Source: Aquila chrysaetos chrysaetos
Taxonomy: Eukaryota > Chordata > Aves > Accipitriformes > Accipitridae
NCBI RefSeq assembly: GCF_900496995.4
Contig: NC_044006.1
Location: forward strand, 20,544,214-20,608,213
Direction of reading: 5' to 3'
Length of the DNA stretch: 64,000 nt
Shown here: positions 1-14,000 of the stretch, piece after piece
How the letters are laid out: every line of letters begins with the position of its first letter
Position numbering within the stretch: position 1 is the stretch's first letter
Position numbers and translations under genes: made by a program
Notes under the pieces: model-generated
Told to the model about the DNA's origin: nothing
Seen by the model: only the letters and a program-made list of their open reading frames with translations
Database searches by the model: none

Positions 1-380
1 TCCAGCCGGCTGCAATGGCCGCTCTGCAGGGCACGGCTGAGCCCCTCGGCCACGATGGTGGTGCCTCTGAGAAAGGGTGTTTTAAAAAGGGGCAAAACCC
101 TGCCTGGCTGAATGAGGGGGGGAAAAAGTGAGAGAAACAGCCCTCTGAGCACCAGGGTCAGAGAAGGAGAGGAATGAGGGGGAGGAGGTGCTCCAGGCCC
201 GGAGCACGGGTTCTCTTGCAGCCTGTGCAGAAACCATGCAGGAGCAGGCTCCTGACAGGAACCACAGCCCATGGAGGACCCACACTGGAGCAGGGGAGAA
301 GCATAAGGAGGAGGGAGTGACAGAGGGACTGCTATGGACTGACTGCAGCCCCACATTCCCCATCCACCCCCCCTACTGTG
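1..380 (-). repeat. GC-rich dispersed repeat, probable avian ERV-related fragment
   Basis: This stretch is much richer in G and C than the intron sequence beyond it and directly abuts the 3' end of a CR1 copy. Its minus strand resembles sequence I associate with internal parts of avian endogenous retroviral repeats, but I cannot name the family. No open frame in it looks like a real gene. It is cut by the window edge. Confidence 0.35.
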
Positions 381-394
381 GGCAGGGATATCTT

Positions 395-1490
395 TCAACT
401 AGATCAGGTTGCTTAAAGCCCCATCCACCTTGACTTTGAACACTTCCAATAATGAGGCATCCACATCTTGTCCGGGCAACCTGTTCCAGTGTATCACCAC
501 CCTTATTGTAAAAAAAATTCTTCCTTATGTCCAATTTAAACCTACCCTCTTTCAGGTTAAAACTGTTGCCCCTTGTCCTGTCACTACAGGCATTGTTAAA
601 AAGTCTTTCTTATAAGCCCCCTTTAAGTATTGAAAGGCTGCAATAAGGTCTCCCTGGAACCTTCTCTAGGCTGAACAACCCCAACTCTTTTAGCCTTTCT
701 TCATAGGAGAGGTATTCCATCCCTCTGATCATTTTTGTGGCCCCTCTCTGGACCTGCTCCAACAGGTCTATGTCTTTCCTGTGCTGAGGACCCCAGAGCT
801 GAATGCAGTACTGCAGGTCGGGTCTCACGAGAGCAGAGTAGAGGGGGAGAATCACCTCCCTCGACCTGCTGGCCACAATCCTGTTGATGCAGCCCAGGAT
901 ACGGTTGGCTTTCTGGGCTGTGAGCGCACATTGCCGGCTCATGTTGAGCTTTTCATCCACCAGTACCCCCAAGTACTTCTCTGCAGCGCTGCTCTCAATC
1001 CCTTCATCCCCCAGCCTGTATTGATACTGGGGGTTGCCCTGATCCAGGTGCAGGATCTTGCACTTGGCCTTGTTGAACTTCATGGGCCCGCTCCTCAAGC
1101 CTGTCAAGGTCCCTCTGGATGGCATCCCTTCTCTGAAGTGTATCAACTGCATCACTCAGCTTGGTGTCATCTGCAAACTTGCTGAGTGATTGAGTGCACC
1201 ACGCAATCCCACTGTCTGTCATTGATGAAGATACTAAATAGTACTGGTCCCAGTACAGACCTTTGAGGGACACCACTCGTTGCTGGTGTCCACTTGGACA
1301 TTGAGCCATTGACTATAACTCTTTGAAAGCAGCCAACCAGCCAATTCCTTATCCATCCAACAGTCCATCCATCAAACCCATGTCTCTCCAATTTAGAGCT
1401 AAGAATGTTGTGGGGGACTGTATCAAAGGCCTTCTAGAAGTCCAGGTAGATGACATCTGTAGTTCTTCCTTTGTCCTCTGATGAAGCCAG
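395..1490 (-). mobile_element. CR1 LINE, 5'-truncated, antisense to TRANK1
   Basis: The minus strand encodes the C-terminal half of a CR1 reverse transcriptase in broken frames. Reading 5' to 3' on that strand one meets DKGRTTDVIYLDF, then [20 protein letters not shown], the catalytic FADD (1166-1177) and a thumb region ending near 610. The left end (about 395-600) matches the CR1 3'UTR, including the stretch around GATCAGGTTGCT. The copy stops inside the RT domain near 1490, which is ordinary 5' truncation. Frameshifts mean it cannot make protein. It lies upstream of the first visible TRANK1 exon, presumably in an intron. Confidence 0.9.
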
Positions 1491-1927
1491 GTGGGTTTTT
1501 AAGGAGCAAGGTAAAGTTTTTAGGGAAACTGAGAAAATGGGAAAAGATACAGTATGCATTTCTTGCTTTCTGCTCAGGATGTTGGTGTAGCTGGGGAGTC
1601 TCATCCCCATGAACATAAAGGTCCACTCCTAAAGCGAAGGGCCACTTACAAGGTGTATGGGAGAGAATTTCAGAGCCTGACCTTTCTACATGGTTTTTAT
1701 TTCTGAGGAAGCTTTCGTCAGTCGTAGCTTCCCACAGTCCACTATATATTACATTAATTCAGTTGAAAAATGGAAAGGGAGATTCAGTAATCTGTTACAA
1801 TCTTAAAAAAAAAAAATCTGAAATATTGTTAGCCCTCATTTGCTTTCCTACAAGATCTGATGAGTCAGTGAAAAACAAAGTTTCTAAGTGTGCTTATAAG
1901 GTCACTAATGGTTTGGGTTTTTTCCAG

Positions 1928-2011
1928 TCTTGTCTGTTGTTGTTGTCAGAGAAGAAAGAGTTGCCCGCCAATCTCAGAGTCAACCAGTTATCACTGAAGA
2001 ATCTCTTTGAG
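1928..2011 (+). CDS. TRANK1: TRANK1 visible exon 1 (28 codons)
   Basis: It is preceded by TTTTTTCCAG and followed by GTAAAG. It is 84 nt long with phase 0 at both ends and reads to [10 protein letters not shown]. It joins in frame to the exon at 5446. It is short and carries no domain signature, so it is the least certain of the exons. Confidence 0.65.
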
Positions 2012-5000
2012 GTAAAGTAGCATCCTTTTCTTTTTCCTGTGTCTATTTCTTTTCTTCCTGTTGAGTTTAGTGAGAGATTTTCCATCTTGTGTGCAAAGCC
2101 AAAACAGACTGAAGAAAAACAAAATGGAAAATAATACATGGACTTTGTATGATTATGTTAAATCATCTATTTTTGTCCCTTTTCATTTGAACGTTAAAAA
2201 ATCTTTAATTTGCGTAACTTCTGTATGTAACGTAATGTTTCCTGTAATTTGATCAAAAGAAGTCATCTTCCTCTCAAGTACAGCAAGCTATTCATGTCAG
2301 GCTTGGAACCTGAGAATTTAATGTAGAAAAATGTCTGACATCAGTTAAGTTGGATATGTTTTCCAGCCAGGACAATTTATGATATCCCTGGGGATAGGAT
2401 ATTATTACACTTTGCTAGCCTGTCTCTGGTCTGCTTCATGGTGCTGAGTATGATTACAGGGAGTTGAGCTGGGGGGCAGTGTTGAAATTTTCCCTTCCCT
2501 CAGTGCCTCAAATTTTTGGTAGGTTGCTTTATACCTAGGCAGCAACTGCTAAACTTTCTCCCTAAAGGCTTTGACACTTTCCAAATGACTTAGAGGATTT
2601 TGGCAAGATGGAAACATGTAGTCGTAGACCAAGTAGCCACAATTCCTAATGCCTATCGCTGAGATGATGGCATCTGCAGGCAGCAGAATTTGATCTGTAT
2701 GTTGCTTTTCTGAAACTTGCTCTTTTCTTTATCTTGTGATGCCTTGTGTTCTGCAGCATTTGGGAACCTCCAAAGCTTTCTATGCTGGCAGGATAAAATA
2801 AAATCTTCCAGCTGTCAGAAAAGGCCATGCTCACTCATACTTTGCTGCTAATTGGCTGTGCCTGCCTGGTGCATGTGCCGTGCCGTACACACTGGTACAG
2901 CCCAGAGGCTCTGCCCACATCGCTGTGTGAGCTAGGTGGCCTTGTAGGGCTCGCTGCTGCTAACCCCTGCCTTTGTGCATGGGTATCCCACCAAAATGCT
3001 TTGAATGCATGAAGGGGTATGCAGCCATTGCCTCTGGCCCCATGGGAACCAGGGTGTAGCTGGAGGCTGACTGTGAGCCAGGAGCTGCTGGAAGTTCACC
3101 AGCTCTGCAACTCAGGAGCAGCCGGTGTCTGTAGCAGTAACATACCAACTTTCTAAAGGCATCTCACAATATATGTGTCTGTTACCCCACAGTGGATGCC
3201 CAGCCTGTTTCAACTGCAGTTAAGTAAAGCATTTCTTATGGATCATTAAAAAATTCTTCTCTGTGTACATTTTTTCAGTTTTATTCTTCCATTTCTTTGT
3301 GTGTGTAAATTAATTAACTGTAGTTCTGCTGTATGTAACCTACTTTTAAAAGATACGGTTATACATTCATTGAGAAATTTCGTTAGGCTTTATGCTGAAG
3401 TATGCTGGTTTTTTACAGCACTGTGGTTTTCCTGACGGAAGCTTTAGAAGATGTTAAATGTAGGCTACACAGTACATTTGCTTGGCATTTACTGGCTGGC
3501 AAATTGACAGTTTAGGGCATATATATTGATGCAATATGCCAGAATTCGCCATTTGGCTGCTGCAGTGCTTGTGGTACTTTTGTCATAATAATTTCAAGTT
3601 GGGGCTTTTTCCATAAATGTATTACAGTTAGGTGCCTGACAGAGTGAGGGGAATAATTCTGAAAAAGGATAATGCAAAGGAAATGAACTGACATCTATTC
3701 ATAGGCTTGTTTATAGTGACAGCAGAACAATTACTGGATGAATATATGCAAGCATGCCTTGGTTAGCTATCATTAGGCAGGTGTGCTGTGTTAGTGACAG
3801 CAGAGTAGCCCATACGGGACTTTATGCTACCTACCATCATCCCTTGTGTGTTTGCTTAGTTTTTTGCGGGAGGGGAGGCTGGGTCGGGGTTCAGTCCTAG
3901 ATCAGCCAGGCCCATGGCCAGGCGGTGACATGGCTGTGGTGCTAGGGCAGCATAACTGTGGTGTGGAAAAAGGTAAAAGAGCCTCAGTTTAAAGCAGCTC
4001 CCAAGCGAAGGTGCCCACTGCCACTGCCATGGTTTGCACGTGGTTAGCAGCACCCTGGCCTGGAGCACAGCAACAAAGCAGTCCTGCAAGGGGTCAACGT
4101 GTTCCTCACACTGACAGTAAAGCATGGCAACACAGTAGAGGACACATGTAGGGTGTCTTAGCAAAAAATCTTCCTCCTTAGGCGAACAAATCAAAATGCC
4201 TCATTGAGAGAGGAGGATAAAAGTGGGTTGCCTTTGCAAAATAGTATGTCCTTTGTTGTTGAATTGACCCCACCAGTCTTAGCTGTTCTAGTGGCTTTGT
4301 TGTATATGTGGAAGACTGAAAGAATCAAGATGAAAGATCCCTAAGCACTGCTTCTCTTTTGCAAAAATTAGAAAATGTGGCTTTCTGACAACTCGAACTT
4401 CCCTTGCTGCCACTACATTCTCCCTGTAATTTGTTGTATTTTGATTTTGTAACTGCACAAACAGTAATTCTTGCCAGTCAAAATTTGGCATGAAGTGTTA
4501 GAAAAAAAGACTTATTTGTGGATGTTGGAAGCATGTGTGAAGACTGCTATTTAAAAAGATGACTGGCACAAATGGAGAAATTATGTCTGAGCACTGTTTC
4601 CGACCACCCCCTCATGTCCTGATCCTTCTGGCATATTGTCTCAATTTCCATCTGAGCTTCCTCTGCCCACCTCCAGAGTTCCCCACATTACTGTACCTCT
4701 TGTAGACTGTGCTTCATGTTACGTCCTTGCTAGAACATCCTTTTTCAGTTCAGCTACCTTCTGCTCAGGCTGTGTGCTTTCAGTCTTGGTCTGTGAACTT
4801 CCCTGTAAATTCCATACTTTTATCAGATAACCACCTAGGAATTTATTTGGCCAAAAATCTGTCTCCTAAGGCTTAACACCTTTTCTTTGTGTGAGCAGTC
4901 ATCTTATCATCTTAATGCCAGATGCTTCCTGAGCTGGATGAGAGTAGGGCTTGGTTACCTGAGTTCCCTAAACCTCCTTCCCTCAGTGTTTAACTCCCTT

Positions 5001-8000
5001 TTCCCAATTTCAAGTATTTTCTCCAGCCTTTTCTTGCTTTGGGGTAACTGCCTGCATAAGCTGCCTCATCCAAGCTTAAAAGGCACAATATCCAGCACTG
5101 AAATACAGTAACATTTAATAGACAAGCATCAGGCAGAAAGTTGCAGTCAATTACAGAGAAGAAATATAGAAAAACATATTATAAAATAGATTTTAGGTTC
5201 AGTGCTCTTCAGAGCAGGACAAGATTCTTTTAAGATTCTTGAACATCTCGTAAGAGAAGAGTGTTTGTTTTGAGCTTCTACTGGAATTGTTACCTATATA
5301 AGAAATGTTTCATTTTACATGGATATAGCTTGATTGTTACTGTTCCACTGATTCTTGTCATAAAAAGCATGGAAATAGGATTAAAAAATAAATGCCTTTT
5401 GTGTATGTAAAAATAATGTGTTGTAATTGTTCTCTTTGTTATCAGACTTCTGAGTTGTATGGGCATGGTGAGAAGATGCAAGAAGTAGCGGAGTTAGTCA
5501 AGTGGCTAATTTCCATTGGGGCAAAAGTTGAAACCATTGGAGTGTATCCGCTTCATGCTGTTATCAGACTGTGTATCAAAGCAAGTGAGTGACGTCCGCA
5601 GCTACAATAATACAGTGGTGGCCTTCATCAGAGAACTGACAGCTAGAGCATTTTTAAATTTATTTTTTTTAAAACTAATGAGATTAGATCATCTGCGTAT
5701 AACCTTGCATGTGCCAATAAGGCACTATTTTAAAAGTGGTACAAACCTAATCTGGTTGTTCTCTTCCATGGTTTGAAGCGAAAGTGTGATTGATCTGGGT
5801 CTTTCGTAACCTGAATATATCAGCCTTGACAAAAATACAGTATTTCTTCCTGCCACCTCAGTGTGGAGCAACAGTTTCTATATGTGCTAAGGAGTCGTGA
5901 GTCAACCTCAGATTTGCACTTGCTGCGAGTCAGCGAGAACGTAGGATCATGTCTCCCCCAATGCAGCTGGCTCTTACCATGATTTCTTTCACATATTTCT
6001 TCCCTCTCCTACTCCCTGTCTTTGAGAAAAGGTTTCATACAGATGCATCTTGCCACTCCATAGGCGAAAAAACCAGCATCTGTTTCTGCTGTATCTGTTT
6101 ACCATTTATAACAAGTGGGGGGGTTTTATCATTCCAGGAAAGAACCATCTCTTCAGGTGGTTACTGACTCAGAGGCCAGACTTGAAGGATAGGCTCAACC
6201 AGCAAGACAGAGATGGGTGTACCCTCCTGCATATTGTGGCATCTTCCAGTGAATATTCCCAGAAACGCAGTAAATATTAAGTTTTTGGGTTTGTTGGTTT
6301 TTTGTGTGTGTGTGTGTGTGTGTGTTGTTTTGTTTTCATATAAAAAATTAATAATGGAAGAAGATTTCAGACCCTGGTGTTTACTATTTCATGCAAAGGA
6401 AGAAGATGAGAAAGTCCTTTTATCTGAATGTAGACTTTGTAATAGTAACTAATATTTAAACGTTTCAAAAATTCCCTTTTAAAATTGTATACCTGATTTG
6501 TGACCATTTTCTTTGCTCTTTGGTTTGACTGGTTATGATTTTCCCACAAGTATGCTGCAGTTTTTAGAATCATAGAAGTTACCTTTTAAAGTTTGATGTG
6601 CCCTTAAAATCATAGTAGGCCACCTGGAGACCTATCCTGTTTTTTTAAATAGGTGAAGATTTAAAACCTAAGTAGCAGCATACTTTGTCAGAGGAGGAAA
6701 ATGAAATGCTTTCCTTCTTGTTTTCTGTGGGATTTCTTTAATGTTAACTTAGCCTGGCTTTTTTTCTTGTATTTCTTACTCTGCCCACTAGGTGGCAAGA
6801 AGAAATAAGCATCAATGCCAAGGTAACACCAGACTTTTAGGTCGTTAAATGCGATGACATTCTGGTGGTTCTCTTCAATACTATGAATGAAATGTGCACA
6901 ACCTATAGCTAAATAATTTCATTTTCTGGAAAGGTGTAACACATCTTTCGCAGCAGTTCCATCTGTTGCTAAATGACTCCTGCATTCCAGGAGAGACCAT
7001 GTATGTGTGTGTGGGTATGTGTATATATATAAAAAAGTTTATTTATGTATAATTATATTTATATAGCATATATATTGTATATAGTGCATGTATTTTTATA
7101 TGTATTTATTAAAGTTCATTTGTTTATATTTAGTGTAAATATATAAACTATACAGTACATTTATAAATATATATAAATACACATATAAAAATAAACCCTT
7201 GCACCCATCTGTTAACAAAAAATAATCCCTAAAGCAGCTTGAATGGTAAGGCTTAGACAAACAAAGCAAGACACTTGTGTTAGCCTGCATGATTTTTTCC
7301 TCATCTAGGTTTTGCCTTTGGCACATGCAGTAACAGAGGCTGTGTGCTGCGGCGGTGTGCCTAGGGGATGGGTGGTGGTCTGACACTTAACTTGCTCACC
7401 ATCGCTCAGGCTTCTCCTGCATGACTTGGTGGTTTGGTGCTCCTGCGCTCTCCCAGCTGTTCTGAGGGCATGGCTTATAGCAAACGTGCCTCTGAGGCAA
7501 GGGGCGTACAGGCAGCTACTTGCAGGGCTGTAAAGTTTCCCCTAGTAGCACAGTGTGACATACTAAGAAGCAAGCGTGTCCTCTCCCAGAATATTAGATA
7601 CTGTGTCAAGGCTTTAAATCGCTATTATATTTATTGTGTTTGTGCATAATCTGTAATACTTGTGAAATGCTTTAGAGGATAGTGGTTTCTGTTGAAGGCA
7701 ATGGTACTTACCATTAGTCAAACTAGGTATCTTTATTATAAGGCTTATTACCAAGAAAGTCATGTGTTCTATGTTGCGTAGGAAAGAAACTCAGTGCATA
7801 GCTGTGTATATTCATGCCTGAATATGTGAAATATTTTGGTTTATTGAGTCACCTTCCAAACAGTAGCAAAATCCCTTGTTTTGTTTTTTCTTTATGTACA
7901 GAGCAGTTTGCCTAGAGCCTGGAGAACAGGGTTGGGGCATAAGGGAGGAGGTGAATTCCACATACTGCCTCTGGCCGGTGAGATGTTCATGAGGCACCCA

Positions 8001-11000
8001 GTCACTTTGTGTTTCTGTGCTCCCATTTCCCAATTAATAATAATGAAGATAGACTTTTAAATTTTTTGAAGGGGTTTCTTTTGGGGAAAAATACCTAACA
8101 ATACCTCATTCTTATGATGCTGAAAAATTTAGATTTTTTTTTTTTTAATTAAAATTACACTAGAAATTGTGCCAGGAAGTAAAAAATACAAAGGAAAACA
8201 GAACATAAACCCCTGAACAATGAGAATTATTCTTCCTCTAATGTTTATTCATGTAATGTTTTAGGCCAAACAGAAGATGTGATCATGCTCCTGAATTTTG
8301 GGGTTGATCCCACTGTTCCAGATGTGCGGTCAAGATACGTCATAGATATCTTGAAAAAGAACAAAAACTTCGATGCTGTAAAAGCAGTCAGCAATCACAT
8401 TGAGAAACACCCTTCCCCTGAGAAATGGACAGGTACTACGTGGGTTGTGTGCTTTTCCTGTTTTAAAATTTTATACTTTAGATACAAAATTGTTTTATTT
8501 GTAATTCGTAGTAGGAGGTGTTTTTTATGTAACTTTTGCTACATATTGTCACCTTGATCTCCTGTCAGTCAATGATGAACATTTTATCCTTGCCTGAAGG
8601 TGACTGCTGTCCAACTGATGTTCTTAGTATATCACGCAATAAGTAACTACAAGTTGCTCTAAGTTACTCTAAGCCACTGTTTTTCTTTCTCTCCCTTAAC
8701 ATGAGGCTCCCCCTGCCATAGAAACTGCTTCTTTTTGATGCTTTTTCAGTTTTAACTTTTTACCTTCACTTTATTTTTTGGAAAATGAAACATTTTGTTA
8801 AAATATTGGTGGCACATTTAAAATGCTTTTAATACCAAAAAATATTGACAAAAAAAGAGAAGCTCTGAAATGATGAAAATGTAAGTGAAAAGTTGCTGAC
8901 ATTTTTAAAAAACAAAATAACTTTTTAGTAAGAGCTCTTTGTTCACAAAGTTTTAGCCATCTTTGACCTATGTCGGTAATAAGCAGCTAAAACTCCTGTA
9001 TTACTTGGAAAATTTTAACTTCTGCACATGTTAAGGGAAAAGAGTAGCAGAGCAGACTGTCAAACTAAAGCTATGAGAGCCTCTCATAACCAAAATAGGG
9101 GAGCTAAAATTTAGTTCCACTCTTGAAATATGGGGAAACGTCGAAGTGCATTTTAAAAATTATTAATGATATTTCTAGGCAGTTTGCAAACGACCTGTTG
9201 TCATACAGAAAGGCACAAATCTTAATTGTCCCAGTGCTAATATGAAATTTCATGAACTGGGGTGATAAATTGGTTTCCAGTCTGCTTTTTTATAATAGCC
9301 TGTCATTCTGAAAAGGGTTCTGACTTATCTGTTTTTTTATAGTTTTCCATTCTGGAAACTACTGTATCAAGTGTGTTTGCCCAAATAATGGGAATTTCCT
9401 CTTCCATGCCAATAAATGAGAATGAGAAAACATACAAATTGTACAATACCACCCCAGTGTGACAGTATCCAGACTGGCTAACCCTTATATAGTTTTTTTG
9501 TCTGCTCTAACAAATGGAGCAAGCCTGAGCTGCCTGAACTGCAGTATGGTCAGAGAGATGCTAGTTGGGGCAGGAGATAGGGAGCTGTCTACCCTCAGGA
9601 CTGGGAGGGTCCCTGCAGGATGCACCTTCTTGGCAGTATGGCACTACAGTTGCTACTTATATCCTAGCTCTGAAAGAGACTGTAGTGGGCCACAGACATT
9701 TCCAGCAGAGGATCCAGTCGTAGGAGGTCATTCGGAGAAGCTCTTGGGAGTATCCACATGAGAACTGACAGATTGGCCAGTGAGGCAAGATGCTCCTGCA
9801 GGACTTTGAGGTTCACAAACTGAGGAGGTAGATCCTGCAGCTGATCTTTTCAAGCCATGGTTTAGACTGCTGTTTAAAAATAAGTCCCAAGCATGGACAT
9901 TGTTCATCTTGAAAGCATTTCTTCTGTACAGTCTTTCTGAGATGGCTTGGTGCCTGATCTGCTTGTTTTCCCTGGCACTAACCAGCCAGAACTTTAAGGT
10001 AACACCTGTATTAGCCCAAAACATAACCTTTTTAAACCAGAACTTGCTTGTGTCATTCAAATCTCAAAGCACAGATGGAGCAAAAGACTGCACAGGTAGA
10101 CCAAACTTGGCAAAAAGCAAAGTTTTTAGGCTACATCTCTGTTTTCATGTGTGTATTGCATGTAAGTTTACTGGAAAGCACTGCGTTTCATTGCACTTGC
10201 ACCTTATGGCTCCTGGCAAGCATATTCCCACAGTTTCTCTTCCTTTACTGTAGAGATCTCTGCCCTGGAGAAGGTCTTAGCCCAGTGGTTCTCAGTTAGG
10301 ATGTTAACACCAATACCCCTGTGGTTGTAATTGCTTTGGTTGGTGTTCTACGTAGCTCAGCCTGTCTTTTATGGTCAATTTTTTTTTTTTTTTTTTTTTT
10401 TTGCAATGCACAGCCTGCAGGAGTTTTCTAGGCTTGGTGCAAAATGAGAGGTTGGAGAATAAGCCACTGCTTTACAGGTAACAGTCTGAGGTTAATCCTT
10501 GTTGCTAAAAAGATGACCAGCCTTGTCTGTCTCTTTGTCCTAAGAGGTAAAGCTACTGTTTTGTTTGGCCTTTGATGTACTTGAATTCTTCAAAGCTTTT
10601 AGGAAAGTCAGGCCAAGTCTTTCAATTTTCATTTAAGGGCATTTATGGGGACATAATTTAAAATCTGCCATTGCCCATTACCTTAGTATCTCTTAAACTT
10701 GTAGGTATCATTTTGGTGTGGTGGGTTTTTATGGTTTTGTTTTTTTCTTTTAAGAGGACAAATTATTTTATGGCTGTATTTCTTAAATGGCACTGAGGAA
10801 TCAGACAAGCTCAGGACATCTGATTAAAACTGTATGCTGAAAACATTACTGGTTTTAGTCATCTACTCTAAAAATTTTGAATGGTGATATCACTACAAGG
10901 CAGCAGTGTCCTGCCTGCATGCAGATCAACTTGTGAACTATTACAATTTTCAACCTAGTGTATTATGGTAAAGAATGTATTTGATGAGTGTATCAAATAT

Positions 11001-14000
11001 CCTTCGGGATATGAAATCCATCACAGGACTGGCTTTGGCAGTAAGAGTTTCAGCCATCTGATTTTAACCTGCCACTACACATTTCTTGGAGCCCTGAGAT
11101 GCAATGTATTAAAGTCCTGCCCTGAAAACATGCCACCAAGGGACTGGATTTTCAATTTCTGTAATGTTTTGCAGGGGGGAATGAAAGCAGAGCCATAGCT
11201 GATACAGATTCTCTCCTGGATGTTCTTGAACAGTTTGTCCAGTTCTACAAGTTTGAAAATGGAGCATATCATAAAAATGTCTTGAAGGAAGATGCAGTTA
11301 AGCGATTTCTGAAACTGCTATCTTCTGTGAAAGGTACAGTGAGTTGCTATTTCTCCCCTTCACAAAACTTAATTGCTGTGAAAAATGTGTTTGATGCTAA
11401 CATACAGTTTTTGCTCTTTTACCCTTCCTTCTCTTCCCTGTTTCTGCAACTGATATTACTGGAACAATGTGCTTTTACTTATTTTTACTGTTGTGTTTTG
11501 AACTTAGAACCACCGGAATATGCACAAAAATTCAGTATGATGAATCAAAATGTTCAAACTTACTTGGCTGTCAGCATAAGGATGTAAAGATGCAACTGTT
11601 GCATTTTGCTGCTCTGTACTTTGAATTTATTGCATTCGTTATTCTGAAATTAGTTTACAGTGAGATGGATTTTATTATGTGGCTTTGAGTGAGTTACGTT
11701 GTCTTGACTGTCTGTCTTGCAGAAATCCCTGAAGGGGTGGTTTGTAACATCTCTCATGCCTGCGCTAACAGCTTCATAAAACAGTTGCTGGAGAAGCAAA
11801 TGTGGCATAAAGTTTTGCTGCTGCTAACAGGGAAAGCCAGTGGGGAAAAGCCGTCAGGTGGAGGACTCTTCAAAAACTGCAGTCTTTCAGATGTTGACAT
11901 CGGCAACGTTATCCAACAGTGTGACAGATCGGATAAGCAAGTGCACCTCATAAGATGCTTGATTGAACGAGGAGGTGAAAAACTGTGCAATATTAATGTG
12001 TTATAAAAGATCCGGTATTTTGTTTGGCATGTTTGGAGCAACATAGTTTCAGAAATACCAACACATGTGTTTTGTGGCTCTGTGTAAGCGCAGCAGCTTG
12101 TGGAGTGCAGTCCATTGGCTGTATCTGCTGTGTGCAACATGGGGAAGCTAATAAGGCTACATGGGATGGAAGATGTTTTTCAAATTAAATTTGGCTGTCA
12201 GGGTTGGTAAAAGGCCAAAGATTATTGTTGTTCCTTCACTTGTAGTTTCTTTGTTTTTTAATTTCTCTGTCTTCAGCCACAATATTAAATCCTGATAGAA
12301 ACTGTAAGCCACAGTCTTTGGGTTCAGTCTGTTGTTATGTTACAAGTATTTGACTACTTCAGTGATTTCAAAGGCATGACCAGATGTGTTTCTTTTTTTA
12401 GTGCAGACATCATCATTTTTCTTGTTTTGCATGAGGTTTATTCCTAGGATTACTCTGGCATTTTTCATTTCATCGTATAACTTGATGTTAGCTATAAATT
12501 ATGGACACACAGTCCTGCTGCAGCCTTGTGAGTGCCAGAGGTGCAAGGAGGCTTCTTGTTTTGATCAGTGACTGACTGACTTGAAGCAGATATGTTCAGG
12601 CCTTTCTGTCTTCCTATCACAACAGAAGGACTGGTTGCTCAGCTTAATAGGAGATAAGAAGAGATTCTGAAGATTTTCGTAGTCAAAAACTCTTTAACAG
12701 ATACATGTAAAAAGCTGACAAAAAAAAAAAAAAAGCCACCTGCTCAGCAGTCAGCACATACCTTTGTCTGTTTGGAACTTTCTGTAGTTTTCAGATCTGG
12801 CCCATTATATTTAACCCCTGATATTTTCATGTCCTTCACACCAGCTCTGCCAGATGGGATTGGAACCAACTCTGAAATACCACTGCAAATATGCCTCAAA
12901 AAGAATTATTTTGAACTAGTGTATTTGCTGCTGACCAAAGGTGCAGATCCTCAAAATGTCTCCATTGCACAAGGAGATACTCCTTTGCATGCTGCAGTTT
13001 CCATCTGTTTAAATAATAGAGGTAAGGCTTGTGTGTGCCCAGGCCTAGGGGACACAGAGAGCTCCAGCGTATGTGCGTGGTGTGATTTCACAGCAGCTGT
13101 TGAAAACATCCCATTTCTTACCTGCCCAGCCCACTGCCCCTTCTGCTGCTGTTTACTGATATGATAGCAGAGGCAGCAGATCTGGATGTCTGACTGTGTC
13201 TCAGTGCCCAAAGTTTGCGGGCCAGAGGATACGCACTGGTCTTTTTTGAGCTGATGTGTTCTGCTTTCTGGTTGCAGTGGCTGGTACTATGAGGAGAGTT
13301 AATGGCAGCTCAGGTGACCAGAGGGACCCAAGCAGCTGTAATGTTACTGTTTTGTGAATATATTCTTGTTTAATCAAGCTGATGTAGAAAGGAAGGCTCC
13401 TCTTTGAAACCTGGTAAAATGCATACTGGGTGGGAATGAAGTAAATAGGAAGGATCTAGAAAGAAACAAAGGTAAAGGCAGAGCAATGGCAGCAGACTTT
13501 GAAGGAAATCCTACAATGACACCTGAAATCTGTTTCCCAGTTTTTGTTTAGTTGTAAATCAAGCAAAGTTTTGTTCAGAGGAGGAGTAAGAGAGGACTGT
13601 AGGGCTTACGTAAAAATGTAAGAAATTAAGATAAACTGTCAAACTAAGCCTCAAAGTCAGGTTTGATTTTAAATTAAGGAAAATGCATTTTTGAGTTGAA
13701 GGATTAAAATGATTAAAAATACTGAATTTATTTATTTTTAAAGCACAAACATTTCATTTGGTAGCTTTAGAGAGATTAAAAGCATAGATACTGCCAGTTG
13801 TAAATTTTAAATTAAAAGATTAAGAAGTCCAATGACAGTATCTTCTCTTAAGTGTTTTTCACTGTGTAAAGTTTTTGAGGTGGAATTTCTTTACAGTTAT
13901 TTTGTTGTGTCACTATTTTACAGTTAGGAAAGAAATGTTTCACATATATTATCTGGTTTAAATCACATACATTATCTGGATTAAATCAAGAAAGCTGTAG

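Noticed and set aside
610..1155. 181-codon minus-strand frame as a host gene
   Set aside because: It is the C-terminal part of a CR1 reverse transcriptase with the CR1 3'UTR next to it.
6565..6600. AGAATCATAGAA as a possible CR1 terminal octamer
   Set aside because: A single unit, with no CR1 3'UTR following it.
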